From: Paenibacillus oceani
Lineage (GTDB): Bacteria > Bacillota > Bacilli > Paenibacillales > NBRC-103111
Assembly: GCF_014705615.1 (NCBI RefSeq)
Contig: NZ_JACXJA010000015.1
Coordinates: 1-64,000, forward strand
DNA: 64,000 nt
Direction of reading: 5' to 3'
In this document: positions 35,122-44,522 of the stretch, one piece after another
Numbering within the stretch: position 1 is the stretch's first letter
Layout of the letters: each line of letters opens with the position of its first letter
Program-made: the position numbers and the translations under genes
Notes under the pieces: generated by a model
What the model was told of the DNA's origin: nothing
The model's input: the letters and a program-made list of their open reading frames with translations, nothing else
Database searches by the model: none

Positions 35122-36519
35122 TTATTCATTTAAATAAGTCACTACACGGTTCTGGATGAGCTTAGCGACAGCTTCAGCCGTTTTCTGGCCACTGAAGAAT
35201 GCTTTCGTTTCTTCGGCAATTATTTTTTGGACCGTCGATTCATCCCCCATACTCCTGACACTAGGTGCGGACAGCAACTCGCGAATTGGCTCGAGGTCTT
35301 GAGCTTTAATTTTAATGTTCCCACCCTTTGTATTTTGCAAGACCTCTTTCGATTTTAGGTCTTCGATGGCTTTATCATTAATTGCTTTAATCATGGAAAA
35401 GCCCGATTGACGAGGATTGGATTGAATTTCCTCAGACAATAAAAACTTCACAAACTCCCACGCATCTCTTTGCACTTTAGAATTCGCGTTCATTGCGATT
35501 TGATTGGTTGGCTCGAACGAAACGCCGGATCTCTGACCGGAGGAATGCGGCTTTTGATAAACTTTGCCGTTTGGATAATACAATCCAAGCCTCACAAGGT
35601 AATCGCTTGGTGATGTAATTCTCGAATATGTAAAACTACTGTTTTTCATATCTACATAATCCGATTTCAGTATTTTATCATCATACAAGGCTTTTGCTTG
35701 TTTGAGCATATCCATGAATATCGGGGAGTCAAAAGATGCCTTTCCACCCGCCCCATCGATCAGGCGCGAATAATTATCAGATACCAGATTGTTGATCATC
35801 CGCTCAGGAGCGAAGTTCCCCATCGCATAACGTTCGTTGTTCTTCGCTTTCAATTGCTTGCTGATATCGGCAAAGTCGCTCCATGTCCAAGACTTGTCAT
35901 CGATTGTGACACCAGCATTTTTGAATGCTTCCGCGTCTCCATAATATGCTTCCAGGTAATACTCAAGTGGCAGTATGTAAGAAGCGCCGTTTAATTTGCT
36001 GCCCTCGATGATGTTCATTTGATACTTGTTAGGATCGAACGAGGAATCTATCTGCATCCATTCGTCCAGGTTAACGAAGGCTTTCTTGTTAATGTATTTG
36101 TCGATGGGCAATTCGTTAATTACCGTAAACGCGAACAAATCCGCTCCCTTGCCTGACAATATTTCTGTTGTTGTTTGTTTGACGTATTTTTCTACTTCGG
36201 ATTTACTCATGAGGCCATTACTACTGCTGCCTTCAAACTCTTTGAGTTGAATCGTCGTATTCGGATGGAGTTTTTCGTATTTTTCTTTCGCGAGTTTATA
36301 AAAATCGGTCGCGGAAAGAACAGAAACAACAATTGTCTTCTGTTTATTATCCAGCGGTTCGAGCGCTGCTTTGACTGTGTTTTCATTAGAATTTGATTTA
36401 GACGGCGCAGTAGTCTGAGATTGTCCTTGTTCAGATTGTGGAGCGTTATCGCTGGCTAAGCATGCGGATAAGCCAACAGCCATGATGCAAAGGATGATAG
36501 TAACAATAAACTTTTTCAT
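35122..36519 (-). CDS. Extracellular solute-binding lipoprotein, copy 2 of the array
   Basis: The 465-residue protein has a lipobox (VGLSAC) at about residue 20 and then an acidic, Ser/Gln-rich linker and a family-1 binding-protein body. Its last ~25 residues (FFSGQKTAEAVAKLIQNRV...) are almost identical to those of the binding protein at 39562, yet the gene is clearly more AT-rich. The two are paralogues that diverged or came from different backgrounds. It is the last gene of the array. The ligand is unknown. The start at 36519 is chosen because the signal peptide begins there. Confidence 0.88.
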   Translation of the reverse strand: MKKFIVTIILCIMAVGLSACLASDNAPQSEQGQSQTTAPSKSNSNENTVKAALEPLDNKQKTIVVSVLSATDFYKLAKEKYEKLHPNTTIQLKEFEGSSSNGLMSKSEVEKYVKQTTTEILSGKGADLFAFTVINELPIDKYINKKAFVNLDEWMQIDSSFDPNKYQMNIIEGSKLNGASYILPLEYYLEAYYGDAEAFKNAGVTIDDKSWTWSDFADISKQLKAKNNERYAMGNFAPERMINNLVSDNYSRLIDGAGGKASFDSPIFMDMLKQAKALYDDKILKSDYVDMKNSSFTYSRITSPSDYLVRLGLYYPNGKVYQKPHSSGQRSGVSFEPTNQIAMNANSKVQRDAWEFVKFLLSEEIQSNPRQSGFSMIKAINDKAIEDLKSKEVLQNTKGGNIKIKAQDLEPIRELLSAPSVRSMGDESTVQKIIAEETKAFFSGQKTAEAVAKLIQNRVVTYLNE

Positions 36520-36546
36520 ATTTATTCCCACTTTCCTATTTGTAAG

Positions 36547-37689
36547 TTATGAATTCGTTTTGTTCGTTTTGGCTCTTACGCGCTCTCCGTCTTGTATAGG
36601 CTCGCTGCTCTTCAGGATAATCGGTGAATCGGGAAAAAAGCCTCCTTTAACGACGGTTTCGTACTCGTTGGCACCGCCTGTTTGAACATGGACTTTTCGG
36701 GCTACGCTTGTGTTGCCGAGAGCCCCCTTCTTCTCTTCGACGACTAAGATGTAGGTTGCGTTCCCCTCACGGTGTATGGCTTCATTGGGGACAAGGATTC
36801 CACTTTCGTTCGGAGTAGAAATGCTAAGTTGCAGACTTGCTTGTTCCCCACCTCGAAGTTTCTCGTTATTGACGCTAATCCAAATACGTTTGTTCGTTGT
36901 CACCTCCCCCTTATCTTGGGATGCGGTTTCGCTCCCCTTAATCGCGCGGCTCGCTGATTCCCTGAGTTGAATTATACCGCTCATCGTTTCCGTTGTATCC
37001 GCAAGCTGGACCTGGATATCGGTTGACAGTCCAATTCTAATAAGCTTGCTAATGGAAGCGGGGACTTGGAGCGGCATTTGGTAACCCTGCTTCGACGAGG
37101 CCAATTGGATATCGGGGCCAACACTTGCCGATGCCATATCCTTTACGGCATTCACTTTGCGGACAGTTCCATCGAACGGTGCCTTTAATTCACGTTCGGA
37201 AGCAAGCGCCTCTTTTAAGCTGTCGAGATTTCTTTGCCCAACTTCTAACGAAATTTTGGCGTTTTCAAGACTCCGCTTCACGTTTCGAATTAGAAAAGTA
37301 TCGTTGTTTTGAGAAGCTTTCACGTATTGATCCTGCAGCCCTTCAATTACAAGCTGCTGTTGCTTCAATTGCGCTTGAGCATCGAGATAACGATTCTCTG
37401 CTTCGCGGTTTACGTAAACGACGAGTGTTTGCCCCATTTTTACGCTGTCCCCTTCCGCAGCGATGACTTCTTTGATCTCCCAGCCGGATTTATTCGATAA
37501 CGAAGCTTCGATGACCGGCTCCAGAACGCCCTCGCCATGAAAGACATGAACGAGCGGTTCTTCTCTGCCGAACGCGACCAAGACTTTCGGGAGGCCCATC
37601 GATTGCAATGTATTGCTATAAAGCGTTAGGATGAGTAATCCTCCAAAAAATAACAACGATAACCGTTTGATCGTTCTCTTTCTTTTCAC
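36547..37689 (-). CDS. HlyD/RND-type periplasmic adaptor (membrane fusion protein)
   Basis: The 380-residue protein has one N-terminal membrane segment (residues ~9-27), a split biotinyl-lipoyl domain (IKEVIAAEGDSVKMGQTLV and ELKAPFDGTVRKVNAV) around a coiled-coil hairpin (residues ~95-160), and C-terminal beta-barrel parts. Such adaptors usually serve MacB-type exporters or type I secretion. Here it stands between importer permeases and a binding protein, with no exporter. The start is a GTG with no clear ribosome site; the frame is open a little further upstream, so the true start is uncertain. Confidence 0.82.
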   Translation of the reverse strand: MKRKRTIKRLSLLFFGGLLILTLYSNTLQSMGLPKVLVAFGREEPLVHVFHGEGVLEPVIEASLSNKSGWEIKEVIAAEGDSVKMGQTLVVYVNREAENRYLDAQAQLKQQQLVIEGLQDQYVKASQNNDTFLIRNVKRSLENAKISLEVGQRNLDSLKEALASERELKAPFDGTVRKVNAVKDMASASVGPDIQLASSKQGYQMPLQVPASISKLIRIGLSTDIQVQLADTTETMSGIIQLRESASRAIKGSETASQDKGEVTTNKRIWISVNNEKLRGGEQASLQLSISTPNESGILVPNEAIHREGNATYILVVEEKKGALGNTSVARKVHVQTGGANEYETVVKGGFFPDSPIILKSSEPIQDGERVRAKTNKTNS

Positions 37690-37730
37690 ATTTTCGTGTT
37701 CAGTTTCAAGGCTATTGATATTGAATCCCC

Positions 37731-38609
37731 CTATCCCTTGATGCCGGACATTTGGACGCCCTGGATAAAATGAGTTTCCGCATATAAAAACAACAACACC
37801 ATCGGAAACATATATAAGACGGATGCAGCAAATCCAACTCCCCTTGCTTCCTCTTGGATGACGGATAGATAGACGGATAACGGCTGCTTGAAGTCATCGT
37901 CCAAAAAAATAAGCGGTTGTTCTACCATGTTCCAATAATCGACGAACAATAGAACGATAAGCGCAGCTAAACCAGGTTTAACAAGCGGTAAGATGATCCG
38001 CAGGAAAATGCTCAGATGGCTCGCGCCGTCCATCGTCGCGGCTTCAACGTAATCATACGGGAGCGTTTTGATGAATTGTCTAAGCATAAATACGCCGAAT
38101 GCCCCGAATATTCCGGGAAGGATAATCGCTCCTGCACTGTTCAACAAATTTAATTGGTCGGCAATAATGTAGTTCGGGACGAGAGTCACTTGAAACGGCA
38201 TGAGCATCGTCATCAAATAAATGAAAAATAGCTTGTCTCTGCCACGAAACCGAAGCTTCCCGAAAGCATAAGCAGCTAGTGCCGCGACGATAACCTGACC
38301 ACCGATAATGAGTGCAACCAGATAGACCGAGTTCCAAAAAAACTTCAGATACGTCGGAGTCGCAATCAGCACTTTCGCGTATTGATTGAAGGAAACCCAA
38401 TCGGGAATAATCTTCAAGTTCACGAACGCGTCTTTTCCGCTTGCGGCATCAACGGTCATTTGACCGATCCGATCGTAATTGGACGCGATCTCCTGCTCCG
38501 TCATGAGTGAATTTGTTAAGGATATAACGATTGGCGCCAGCATGACGATACCCAATAGCGCCAGGAAGATCGTGATTATAGTTTTAGAAATGATGGCCCT
38601 TGGCTTCAT
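37731..38609 (-). CDS. ABC transporter permease (MalG type)
   Basis: The 292-residue protein has six membrane segments and the EAA loop VEAATMDGASHLSIFLRIIL near residue 190. An extended extracellular loop lies after the first segment (residues ~35-75), longer than in the cell-wall sugar permease. GGGAGGGAG precedes the ATG. It forms the channel with the permease encoded 14 bp upstream. Confidence 0.92.
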   Translation of the reverse strand: MKPRAIISKTIITIFLALLGIVMLAPIVISLTNSLMTEQEIASNYDRIGQMTVDAASGKDAFVNLKIIPDWVSFNQYAKVLIATPTYLKFFWNSVYLVALIIGGQVIVAALAAYAFGKLRFRGRDKLFFIYLMTMLMPFQVTLVPNYIIADQLNLLNSAGAIILPGIFGAFGVFMLRQFIKTLPYDYVEAATMDGASHLSIFLRIILPLVKPGLAALIVLLFVDYWNMVEQPLIFLDDDFKQPLSVYLSVIQEEARGVGFAASVLYMFPMVLLFLYAETHFIQGVQMSGIKG

Positions 38610-38622
38610 ACTCCCTCCCTGT

Positions 38623-39495
38623 TTACTCCATGAATGATGCTAGGCGACGTTCCAAGGTGAACATAACGGAAACGATGATGACCATACATGCAACCATCAA
38701 CGTGGCTGCCGAAGTTAGCTTCTGAATGTCTAGCGACAGAAACATATTGTTCATGTAATGTTGCAGCATGTAGATGCTGTCGTGCGGGTAATCACTGGCG
38801 ATTAAATACGTTTCCCGAAAGATCCGGAACGAACTGACCAGTGCCATTAAGGCGATAAAAAACGTCGTGGGTGTTAGATAAACCAACGTGATTCGCGTAA
38901 ATTGGTGATAAGCGCCTGCACCCTCGATTTCGGCTGTCTCGTAATAGTCTTTCGGAATTCCTTGCAAACCGGCTAGAAATAAGATGACATTATACCCTAC
39001 GTTTTTCCACGCATAGACAACAGAAAGCACGACTCTCGCCCACTCCGACTTCATCCAATCTATACGTTCAAGGTCAAAGCCGCTCAACCAACTGTTTAAT
39101 GCCCCGTTCCAATCGAAAAGGATTTGCCAGATGAGGACAACGGATGCAACCGGCACTACGAGCGGCAAGACATATGCTGTTCGAAGCCAATTACGAAAAT
39201 ATATATTTTGATTGAGCAGCAGGGCAATGAAAAGGGAAATTACTACTGTAATGGGCACACTGACTGAAGTAAATAAAGCCGTATTTAGCGCAGCCTTTCG
39301 AAAGGAATCGCTAGCCAGCAGATCTTGATAGTTGGCGAAGCCTACGAACGAACCTCCTGAAGCTCCATTCGTGAATGAATAGTAGACTCCCATTACGAAT
39401 GGTATTAAATAAAAAACGGAAAAACCTATCACGCTTGGCGCGAGAAACCAAACCGCAATATAACTATGTTTTTTTGACCATTTACGAAAGTGCAT
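38623..39495 (-). CDS. ABC transporter permease (MalF type)
   Basis: The 290-residue protein has six membrane segments (first: YIAVWFLAPSVIGFSVFYLI) and the EAA loop YETAEIEGAGAYHQFTRITL near residue 187. GGGAGGTG precedes the ATG. Together with the next gene it forms a sugar- or oligosaccharide-type importer channel. No ATPase is encoded nearby. Confidence 0.92.
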   Translation of the reverse strand: MHFRKWSKKHSYIAVWFLAPSVIGFSVFYLIPFVMGVYYSFTNGASGGSFVGFANYQDLLASDSFRKAALNTALFTSVSVPITVVISLFIALLLNQNIYFRNWLRTAYVLPLVVPVASVVLIWQILFDWNGALNSWLSGFDLERIDWMKSEWARVVLSVVYAWKNVGYNVILFLAGLQGIPKDYYETAEIEGAGAYHQFTRITLVYLTPTTFFIALMALVSSFRIFRETYLIASDYPHDSIYMLQHYMNNMFLSLDIQKLTSAATLMVACMVIIVSVMFTLERRLASFME

Positions 39496-39561
39496 GTTTC
39501 ACCTCCCTTTCGTTAAATAGCTTCTCGGAATAACTAAATCCCCTAAGCTTTTCTTAAACCG

Positions 39562-40866
39562 TTACTCGTTCAAATACGTCGTCACCCGGTTTTGGATCAG
39601 CTTGGCGACCTCTTTGGCCGACTTCTGGCCGCTGAAGAAGGCGGCTGATTCCTTGCCGACCATGATCACGACTTTTCCGTCTCTCCCCGTGTAATACCCC
39701 GGAGATCGCATGAACTGTCTGTACTGGGCGAACTGCTCGGCGGAAACTTTAGCCGTTGCTCCGCTTGGAAGCTTATAGGTACCGGCGACCTGCTTCTCGA
39801 TGTCGCTCAGTTTTTTCTCGTTTACCGACTCCAGCAGCGAGAATCCGTATCCTTCCCTCTCCTCCAGCGATTGCGCTTCCTCAGACAATAGGAACGAAAC
39901 GAACTTCCACGCCTCATCCTTCACCGGGGAATTGGCCCGAATCGCAAGCTCGGTGCTAGGGAGGAGCCTCGTACCCGCCGCTCCGGCTTGCGGCTTCCTC
40001 ATCAGCTTCGGATTCTCGAAATAAGAGTGAGATTCATCGATCAAAGCGGCAGGCGAAAGCATTACGGCGGAAGAAAACAACTGACGACCGGTTTCGGCCT
40101 GCTTGGCGGTCGCGATACCATCGTCGTACATCGTTTTGACCATTTGCATGACGGCGACGAATCCCGGCGAGTCGAAGGCCGCTTTTTTCCCCGAGACGTC
40201 GACGAAATCGGCAAAGCTGTCGTCGACGATTTCCTGCAGCATCACTTCCGGCCGACTGTTAGCCAAAGCGTAGATTCGGCCCTTGCTCTCTTTACGCACC
40301 AAGCCCTTCGCGACCTCGGCGAATTCGGTCCACGTCCACTGGCTATCGTCGATGCTCTCGCCCGCTAGTAGATTTCCGTCGCCTACAAATCCACTCATGA
40401 AGTACCCGAGCGGCATGGCGTATAAACCACCGTCCGTCTTAAACACTTCGAGCTTCGCTTGCAGGTCGGCGCTGTTCAGCGACGTGTCCTGTTTCAAGAG
40501 CTCGTCCATATTTGCAACAAGCTGTTTACTTGCATATGCTGGCAACGGTAACCCTGTCAACTCGAGAATGTCCGCTCCCTTGCCCGCCAACAACTCCGTA
40601 TTCGTCGTTTTCGTATACTTTTCGTAAGCCCCATCCTTCCATGTTTCTCCCAATTTTTTCACGGCTTGAATTTGCAGGTCGATGTCTGGGTGTTTCTTTT
40701 CAAATCTTTTTTCCGCCGTTTCATAGAAAGGACTCAACTCCAGAACCGAAAAAGTCACGACGGTTTTCGCCTGGTCGTTCGTCCCTGCCTCGCTTCCCGA
40801 ATCACTACAGGCTGCCGTCACAACGGCCATCCCCATCGCCAATATCCCTAGCCTTTTTGTCTTCAT
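39562..40866 (-). CDS. Extracellular solute-binding lipoprotein, copy 1 of the array
   Basis: The 434-residue protein has a signal peptide with lipobox VTAAC (Cys at about residue 20) and a family-1 solute-binding body (SVLELSPFYETAEKRFEKKHP; EAWKFVSFLLSEEAQS). It ends FFSGQKSAKEVAKLIQNRV..., nearly as in the second binding protein at 35122. I use the ATG at 40866, with GGAG eleven bases upstream. It is the first ABC gene after the amidase, in normal order before the permeases. Confidence 0.9.
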   Translation of the reverse strand: MKTKRLGILAMGMAVVTAACSDSGSEAGTNDQAKTVVTFSVLELSPFYETAEKRFEKKHPDIDLQIQAVKKLGETWKDGAYEKYTKTTNTELLAGKGADILELTGLPLPAYASKQLVANMDELLKQDTSLNSADLQAKLEVFKTDGGLYAMPLGYFMSGFVGDGNLLAGESIDDSQWTWTEFAEVAKGLVRKESKGRIYALANSRPEVMLQEIVDDSFADFVDVSGKKAAFDSPGFVAVMQMVKTMYDDGIATAKQAETGRQLFSSAVMLSPAALIDESHSYFENPKLMRKPQAGAAGTRLLPSTELAIRANSPVKDEAWKFVSFLLSEEAQSLEEREGYGFSLLESVNEKKLSDIEKQVAGTYKLPSGATAKVSAEQFAQYRQFMRSPGYYTGRDGKVVIMVGKESAAFFSGQKSAKEVAKLIQNRVTTYLNE

Positions 40867-41013
40867 TTTAAGCTTCACTCCTTCTTTTTAACGGCCATAT
40901 CCATTAACGTCTAACGTCCCCCGGATTTGGCACGCGTCGGGACAGTAAAGAATGGCGATTGCGTTACAACAATCGCACTTGTGTGGAACGTTGCAATTCC
41001 GAGCTCCCTCGCA

Positions 41014-41697
41014 TTACGTTATCGCATCCACTATTCCACGAACGACCGCAGTGGATAGGAGCTCTTGATAGGAGGTTGAAGTTATCCGAGACTTTTCGTT
41101 TTTATTCGAGAGGTAACCGAGTTCGAGCAATATAGCTGGTTTTATGTTTTCCCGAAGTACACGATAATCTCCGAATTTTACGCCTCTGTCTTTCGCCTTC
41201 AGATCTGATTTAAAAATCCCGTCATGTAATTGTTGCGCGAGCGATTCATCGCTTGTCTTATTGTAATAGACCGTTATTCCGTGGACGTCCGGGTCATCGA
41301 ATGCATCAAAATGGATGCTGACAAACAAATCCGCCTCATGATTATTTGCTATATTCGCTCTTTCGCTTAACGATACAGTCTCATCATCGGAGCGTGTAAG
41401 GATGACATTCGCGCCTTTCTCTTTTAGTTTTCGCTGAATTTTGAGCGCAGTAGGCAATGTCACGTCTTTTTCGTAACTGTTTTGTCCTCCGATTGTCCCA
41501 ACGTCTTTTCCGCCATGTCCCGGATCAATAATGATAGTTTTTCCGCTCAGCGGTTGTGTAGGGTTGGTTGTTCCAGCAGTAGATACTGGTTGTATCGTAT
41601 CTTTTTTAGTGGTTCCCTCCTGTCGTAAGTTCAAAGAAAAAGATACAAGTAGGATTGCTGCGACGCCAATTGTGAAAAAACGAATAAATGTTTTCAT
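41014..41697 (-). CDS. N-acetylmuramoyl-L-alanine amidase (Amidase_3)
   Basis: The 227-residue protein starts with a single membrane or signal segment (residues ~4-22). The catalytic domain has the zinc motifs IIIDPGHGGKDVG (His), SYEKDVTL (Glu), LFVSIHFDAFDD (His) and ends with the conserved ILLELGYLSN (catalytic Glu). It would cleave the amide bond between MurNAc and the stem peptide outside the membrane. It lies between the two-component genes and the ABC array, 163 bp after the kinase stop. The ATG at 41697 has a weak GGGAAA upstream. Confidence 0.9.
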   Translation of the reverse strand: MKTFIRFFTIGVAAILLVSFSLNLRQEGTTKKDTIQPVSTAGTTNPTQPLSGKTIIIDPGHGGKDVGTIGGQNSYEKDVTLPTALKIQRKLKEKGANVILTRSDDETVSLSERANIANNHEADLFVSIHFDAFDDPDVHGITVYYNKTSDESLAQQLHDGIFKSDLKAKDRGVKFGDYRVLRENIKPAILLELGYLSNKNEKSRITSTSYQELLSTAVVRGIVDAIT

Positions 41698-41859
41698 GAA
41701 TCTATAGTAATTTCCCGATATCAAGATCAAATGGAGCCGGAATAAAGATAAGATAAAGATTTCGAGAGGTGAATTGACAAATAAAAAAGACAGACTAAGG
41801 AACGGATCCTGTAGCCTGCCGATATTTGCAAATCCAAAATTTAACTTAGATTGTTGTAA

Positions 41860-43605
41860 TTATGCTTTCTTTAGCGAAAAGTAAAAAGCGACCCCGTTCT
41901 TGGTATTTTCTACCCCGTATGAGGAATCGTGAAGTTCTAATATTTGTCTAGAAATCGCTAATCCTAAACCGGTTCCCCCATGGGATCGATGTCGAGAAGT
42001 GTCAATACGGTAAAAACGGTCCCACACTTTGTCTAGTTGATCTTGCGGGATATGAACCCCATAGTTCTCTATGCAGATCATGATTTCTTCTTGATCCTCA
42101 ATGGCCGATACGATAATGCGTTCATTCGAGGGCGTATAACGAATGGCGTTAGTCATAAAATTCGTGATGACCTGTTCGATGCGAAGCTGATTGGCTGCCA
42201 CTTCCGCCGGATCAAGTTGCAACCGAACGTCGAGCTGTTTGGAAGCAATGTCCAAAGCAAGTTGTTCATATACCGACTCGATGATCTTATCGATCGAGAA
42301 TACGTCCAACTTCATTTTGTAAGTCCCGGACTCGAATTTGGCCAGTTCAAGCATATCCACGATTAAAAGGTCCATTTTATCGACTTCGTTTTCCATCGCT
42401 TCGAAATAATGCTCCTTCTTATCGCTCGCTACGCCGTCTTTGAGAATGGAGATACAGCTTTTCATAATGCTTAGCGGTGTTTTCAGTTCGTGCGATACGC
42501 CGGAAATAAATTGTTTACGCGTGCTCTCAAGCTGTTTCTCCATTTCGATCTCTTGCCGAAGCTGTCCAATGTAGGAATGAAGAGTAGCAGACAAATGGTT
42601 GATATTGTGAGACAATTCGCCGATCTCATCCTTCGAGGAGACTAATATCGATTCTGAAAAGTCCAAATTAGCAATCTTTTGAGTCGCTGAATTAAGTCTT
42701 AAAAGCGGTTTTGCAATCTTTCTAGAATAATAAAACGAGACGAGCAAAATAAGCACAAGTACAAAAACGACGATATAAACTAAGTAATCTTTGATCATAC
42801 GCACTGCCTCGCCTACGGGCTGCAAGGAAGTCATCGCAATTAAAAAAGCGGGTTCACCGTCTACGTCCTCGATGCTGTGGACGAAAAGCTTGTATTTCAC
42901 CTTATTTTTCTCGTAATCAAACGTTTGAACCGTATTGATCGGTTGAGGATTATTCGACCACAATAAGTTAGCCTGAAACGCCTTGATCCGCTCCATAAAG
43001 AGGCTGTTCGAGAAACTAAAGCTAAAGTTCGAGAACTCTTCCGGAGTAGGAATTTGAACGTCAATTACAGTCGCTTTATCTTCGAAGATGGGCATGATTA
43101 GAAGTTGGTCGTTCATACCATAAGTAACGAACTTGTCTTGTATTCGAATCGGCATGATTGTAGCATCTTTTTTAATACCGGAAATAATTAGACGTTGGTC
43201 TGGACTGAAAACGAACTTATTTGATGACATATCATCTATGTTGATCAAGTGATGCAACGGCACCTTAAACGATTCATAGGACTTATCGCTATCTAATTGA
43301 ACTTGAAGATAGAATTCGTTCGTATATTTAAGATTACCGTAGCGGTCGAGCATCGTGATCCACGTGTTATGATTTTGAAAGAACATTTCCTCTTGGTACT
43401 GGAAGTACGGAAACTCATCTTTAGCGGGCTTAGCGGATAAATGATCCTGTTTGAATACCTCGATGTTCGCCTGTATCTCTTTCGTTTTCCTATTCGTATA
43501 ATATTCCTCAAAAAATATCGTTTGTCCCACGTAGATAACAGCCAATATAAGCGTGCAAAGAGCAGTAGTTAGAAGAAACAGCTTTGCGACAATCCCGATC
43601 TTCAT
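41860..43605 (-). CDS. Sensor histidine kinase
   Basis: The 581-residue kinase has two membrane segments (residues ~8-30 and ~275-297) flanking a ~245-residue extracellular sensor. A HAMP domain (SRKIAKPLLRLNSATQKIA), a HisKA box with the phospho-acceptor His in GVSHELKTPLSIMKS, and an ATPase domain with N box NFMTNAIRYTP and GGTGLGLAI follow. The G1 box reads IENYGVHIP, a variant seen in some kinases of this group. Its ATG overlaps the regulator stop by four bases. The large sensor and the amidase context hint at an envelope signal. Confidence 0.93.
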   Translation of the reverse strand: MKIGIVAKLFLLTTALCTLILAVIYVGQTIFFEEYYTNRKTKEIQANIEVFKQDHLSAKPAKDEFPYFQYQEEMFFQNHNTWITMLDRYGNLKYTNEFYLQVQLDSDKSYESFKVPLHHLINIDDMSSNKFVFSPDQRLIISGIKKDATIMPIRIQDKFVTYGMNDQLLIMPIFEDKATVIDVQIPTPEEFSNFSFSFSNSLFMERIKAFQANLLWSNNPQPINTVQTFDYEKNKVKYKLFVHSIEDVDGEPAFLIAMTSLQPVGEAVRMIKDYLVYIVVFVLVLILLVSFYYSRKIAKPLLRLNSATQKIANLDFSESILVSSKDEIGELSHNINHLSATLHSYIGQLRQEIEMEKQLESTRKQFISGVSHELKTPLSIMKSCISILKDGVASDKKEHYFEAMENEVDKMDLLIVDMLELAKFESGTYKMKLDVFSIDKIIESVYEQLALDIASKQLDVRLQLDPAEVAANQLRIEQVITNFMTNAIRYTPSNERIIVSAIEDQEEIMICIENYGVHIPQDQLDKVWDRFYRIDTSRHRSHGGTGLGLAISRQILELHDSSYGVENTKNGVAFYFSLKKA

Positions 43606-44285
43606 AAGCTATCCACGAACTTATATCCGGTTCGTACGACCGTTGTAATGTATTGCGCTTTGTTGCCTAGTTTCGTCCGCAGGTTTCGTATGTGCGTGTT
43701 CAGAGTACGATCGTCTCCGGCATAAGCGTATCCCCATATTTTCATGATAAGCTGCTCCCTTGAAATCACGATTCCTTGATTTTGCATCAAGTAAGCTAAA
43801 ATTTCGAATTCTGTATGCGTGAGGCTTACTTGCTCGCCATCCACCGTTATCGATCGCGACGGGAAATGAATAGTAATGCCATTAATAATAAGTGTATCGT
43901 TCGTATTTGTCGTTTTATTCGTACGTGCCCGGCTGTCGAGTAAGCGCTTGGCCCTTGCTAATAACACCGCAGGGCTATAGGGTTTCGTTACATAGTCATC
44001 GGCACCAAGCTCGAAACCGAGCAGCGTGTCGTCTTCGTCGACTCGCGCCGTAAGCATAATAATAGGTACATCGGACGTTTTGCGAATGCGGCGGCAAACC
44101 GACCACCCGTCCATTCCCGGCAACATAATGTCGAGAATAATCAAGTTGATCTCATGTTGTTGAAATAATTCCAATCCGGCTATACCATCAGAGGCTTCCA
44201 TAACCTCATAGCCATCATTTAGAAAGTAATCCTTTAAAATTTCACGAAGTATTTTTTCGTCTTCAACAAGCAAAATTTTGGGCAT
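43602..44285 (-). CDS. OmpR-family response regulator
   Basis: The 227-residue protein has a receiver domain with the acidic pocket (LLVEDE), phospho-acceptor Asp in LIILDIMLPGMDGW (about residue 53), Thr in IIMLTARVDE and Lys in DDYVTKPYSP. The C-terminal winged helix (LTHTEFEILAYLMQN; RTLNTHIRNLRTKLG) is complete. It is the first gene of the array and is coupled to the kinase. It probably controls the following amidase/ABC genes, which is inferred from position. Confidence 0.95.
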   Translation of the reverse strand: MPKILLVEDEKILREILKDYFLNDGYEVMEASDGIAGLELFQQHEINLIILDIMLPGMDGWSVCRRIRKTSDVPIIMLTARVDEDDTLLGFELGADDYVTKPYSPAVLLARAKRLLDSRARTNKTTNTNDTLIINGITIHFPSRSITVDGEQVSLTHTEFEILAYLMQNQGIVISREQLIMKIWGYAYAGDDRTLNTHIRNLRTKLGNKAQYITTVVRTGYKFVDSL

Positions 44286-44454
44286 GTCGATCCTCCGCTC
44301 GCAACTCCCTTAAAATATACAATATCTCTTAAAATGATGTGCCACGATTAACATTGATGATGTGACTACTCCAACATTAACACGATAGCGGGAAGCAGCG
44401 CAAAATGTAATGGAATTGAAACCGGCGACCATGATGCAGCGGGATTGCACAAAA

Positions 44455-44488
44455 GAAAAAACCGTCAGGAATCCTGACAGTTTTTATT
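44455..44488. terminator. Rho-independent terminator
   Basis: AAAACCGTCAGG pairs with CCTGACAGTTTT around AAT, with one mismatch, and is flanked by A and T runs on the two sides. It would end a transcript from the transposase remnant on the minus strand, or any plus-strand transcript. Confidence 0.7.
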
Positions 44489-44494
44489 TTGAGA

Positions 44495-44522
44495 ATTTAA
44501 CATAATATATTTTATGTTAAAT
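44495..44522. repeat. Dif-like site, perfect palindrome (11-6-11)
   Basis: The arms ATTTAACATAA and TTATGTTAAAT are exact reverse complements around the centre TATATT, and symmetry extends two more bases on each side (44493-44524). The right arm is the sequence known as the XerD-side arm of the Escherichia coli dif site. It coincides with the 3' end of the transposase remnant. Confidence 0.55.
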
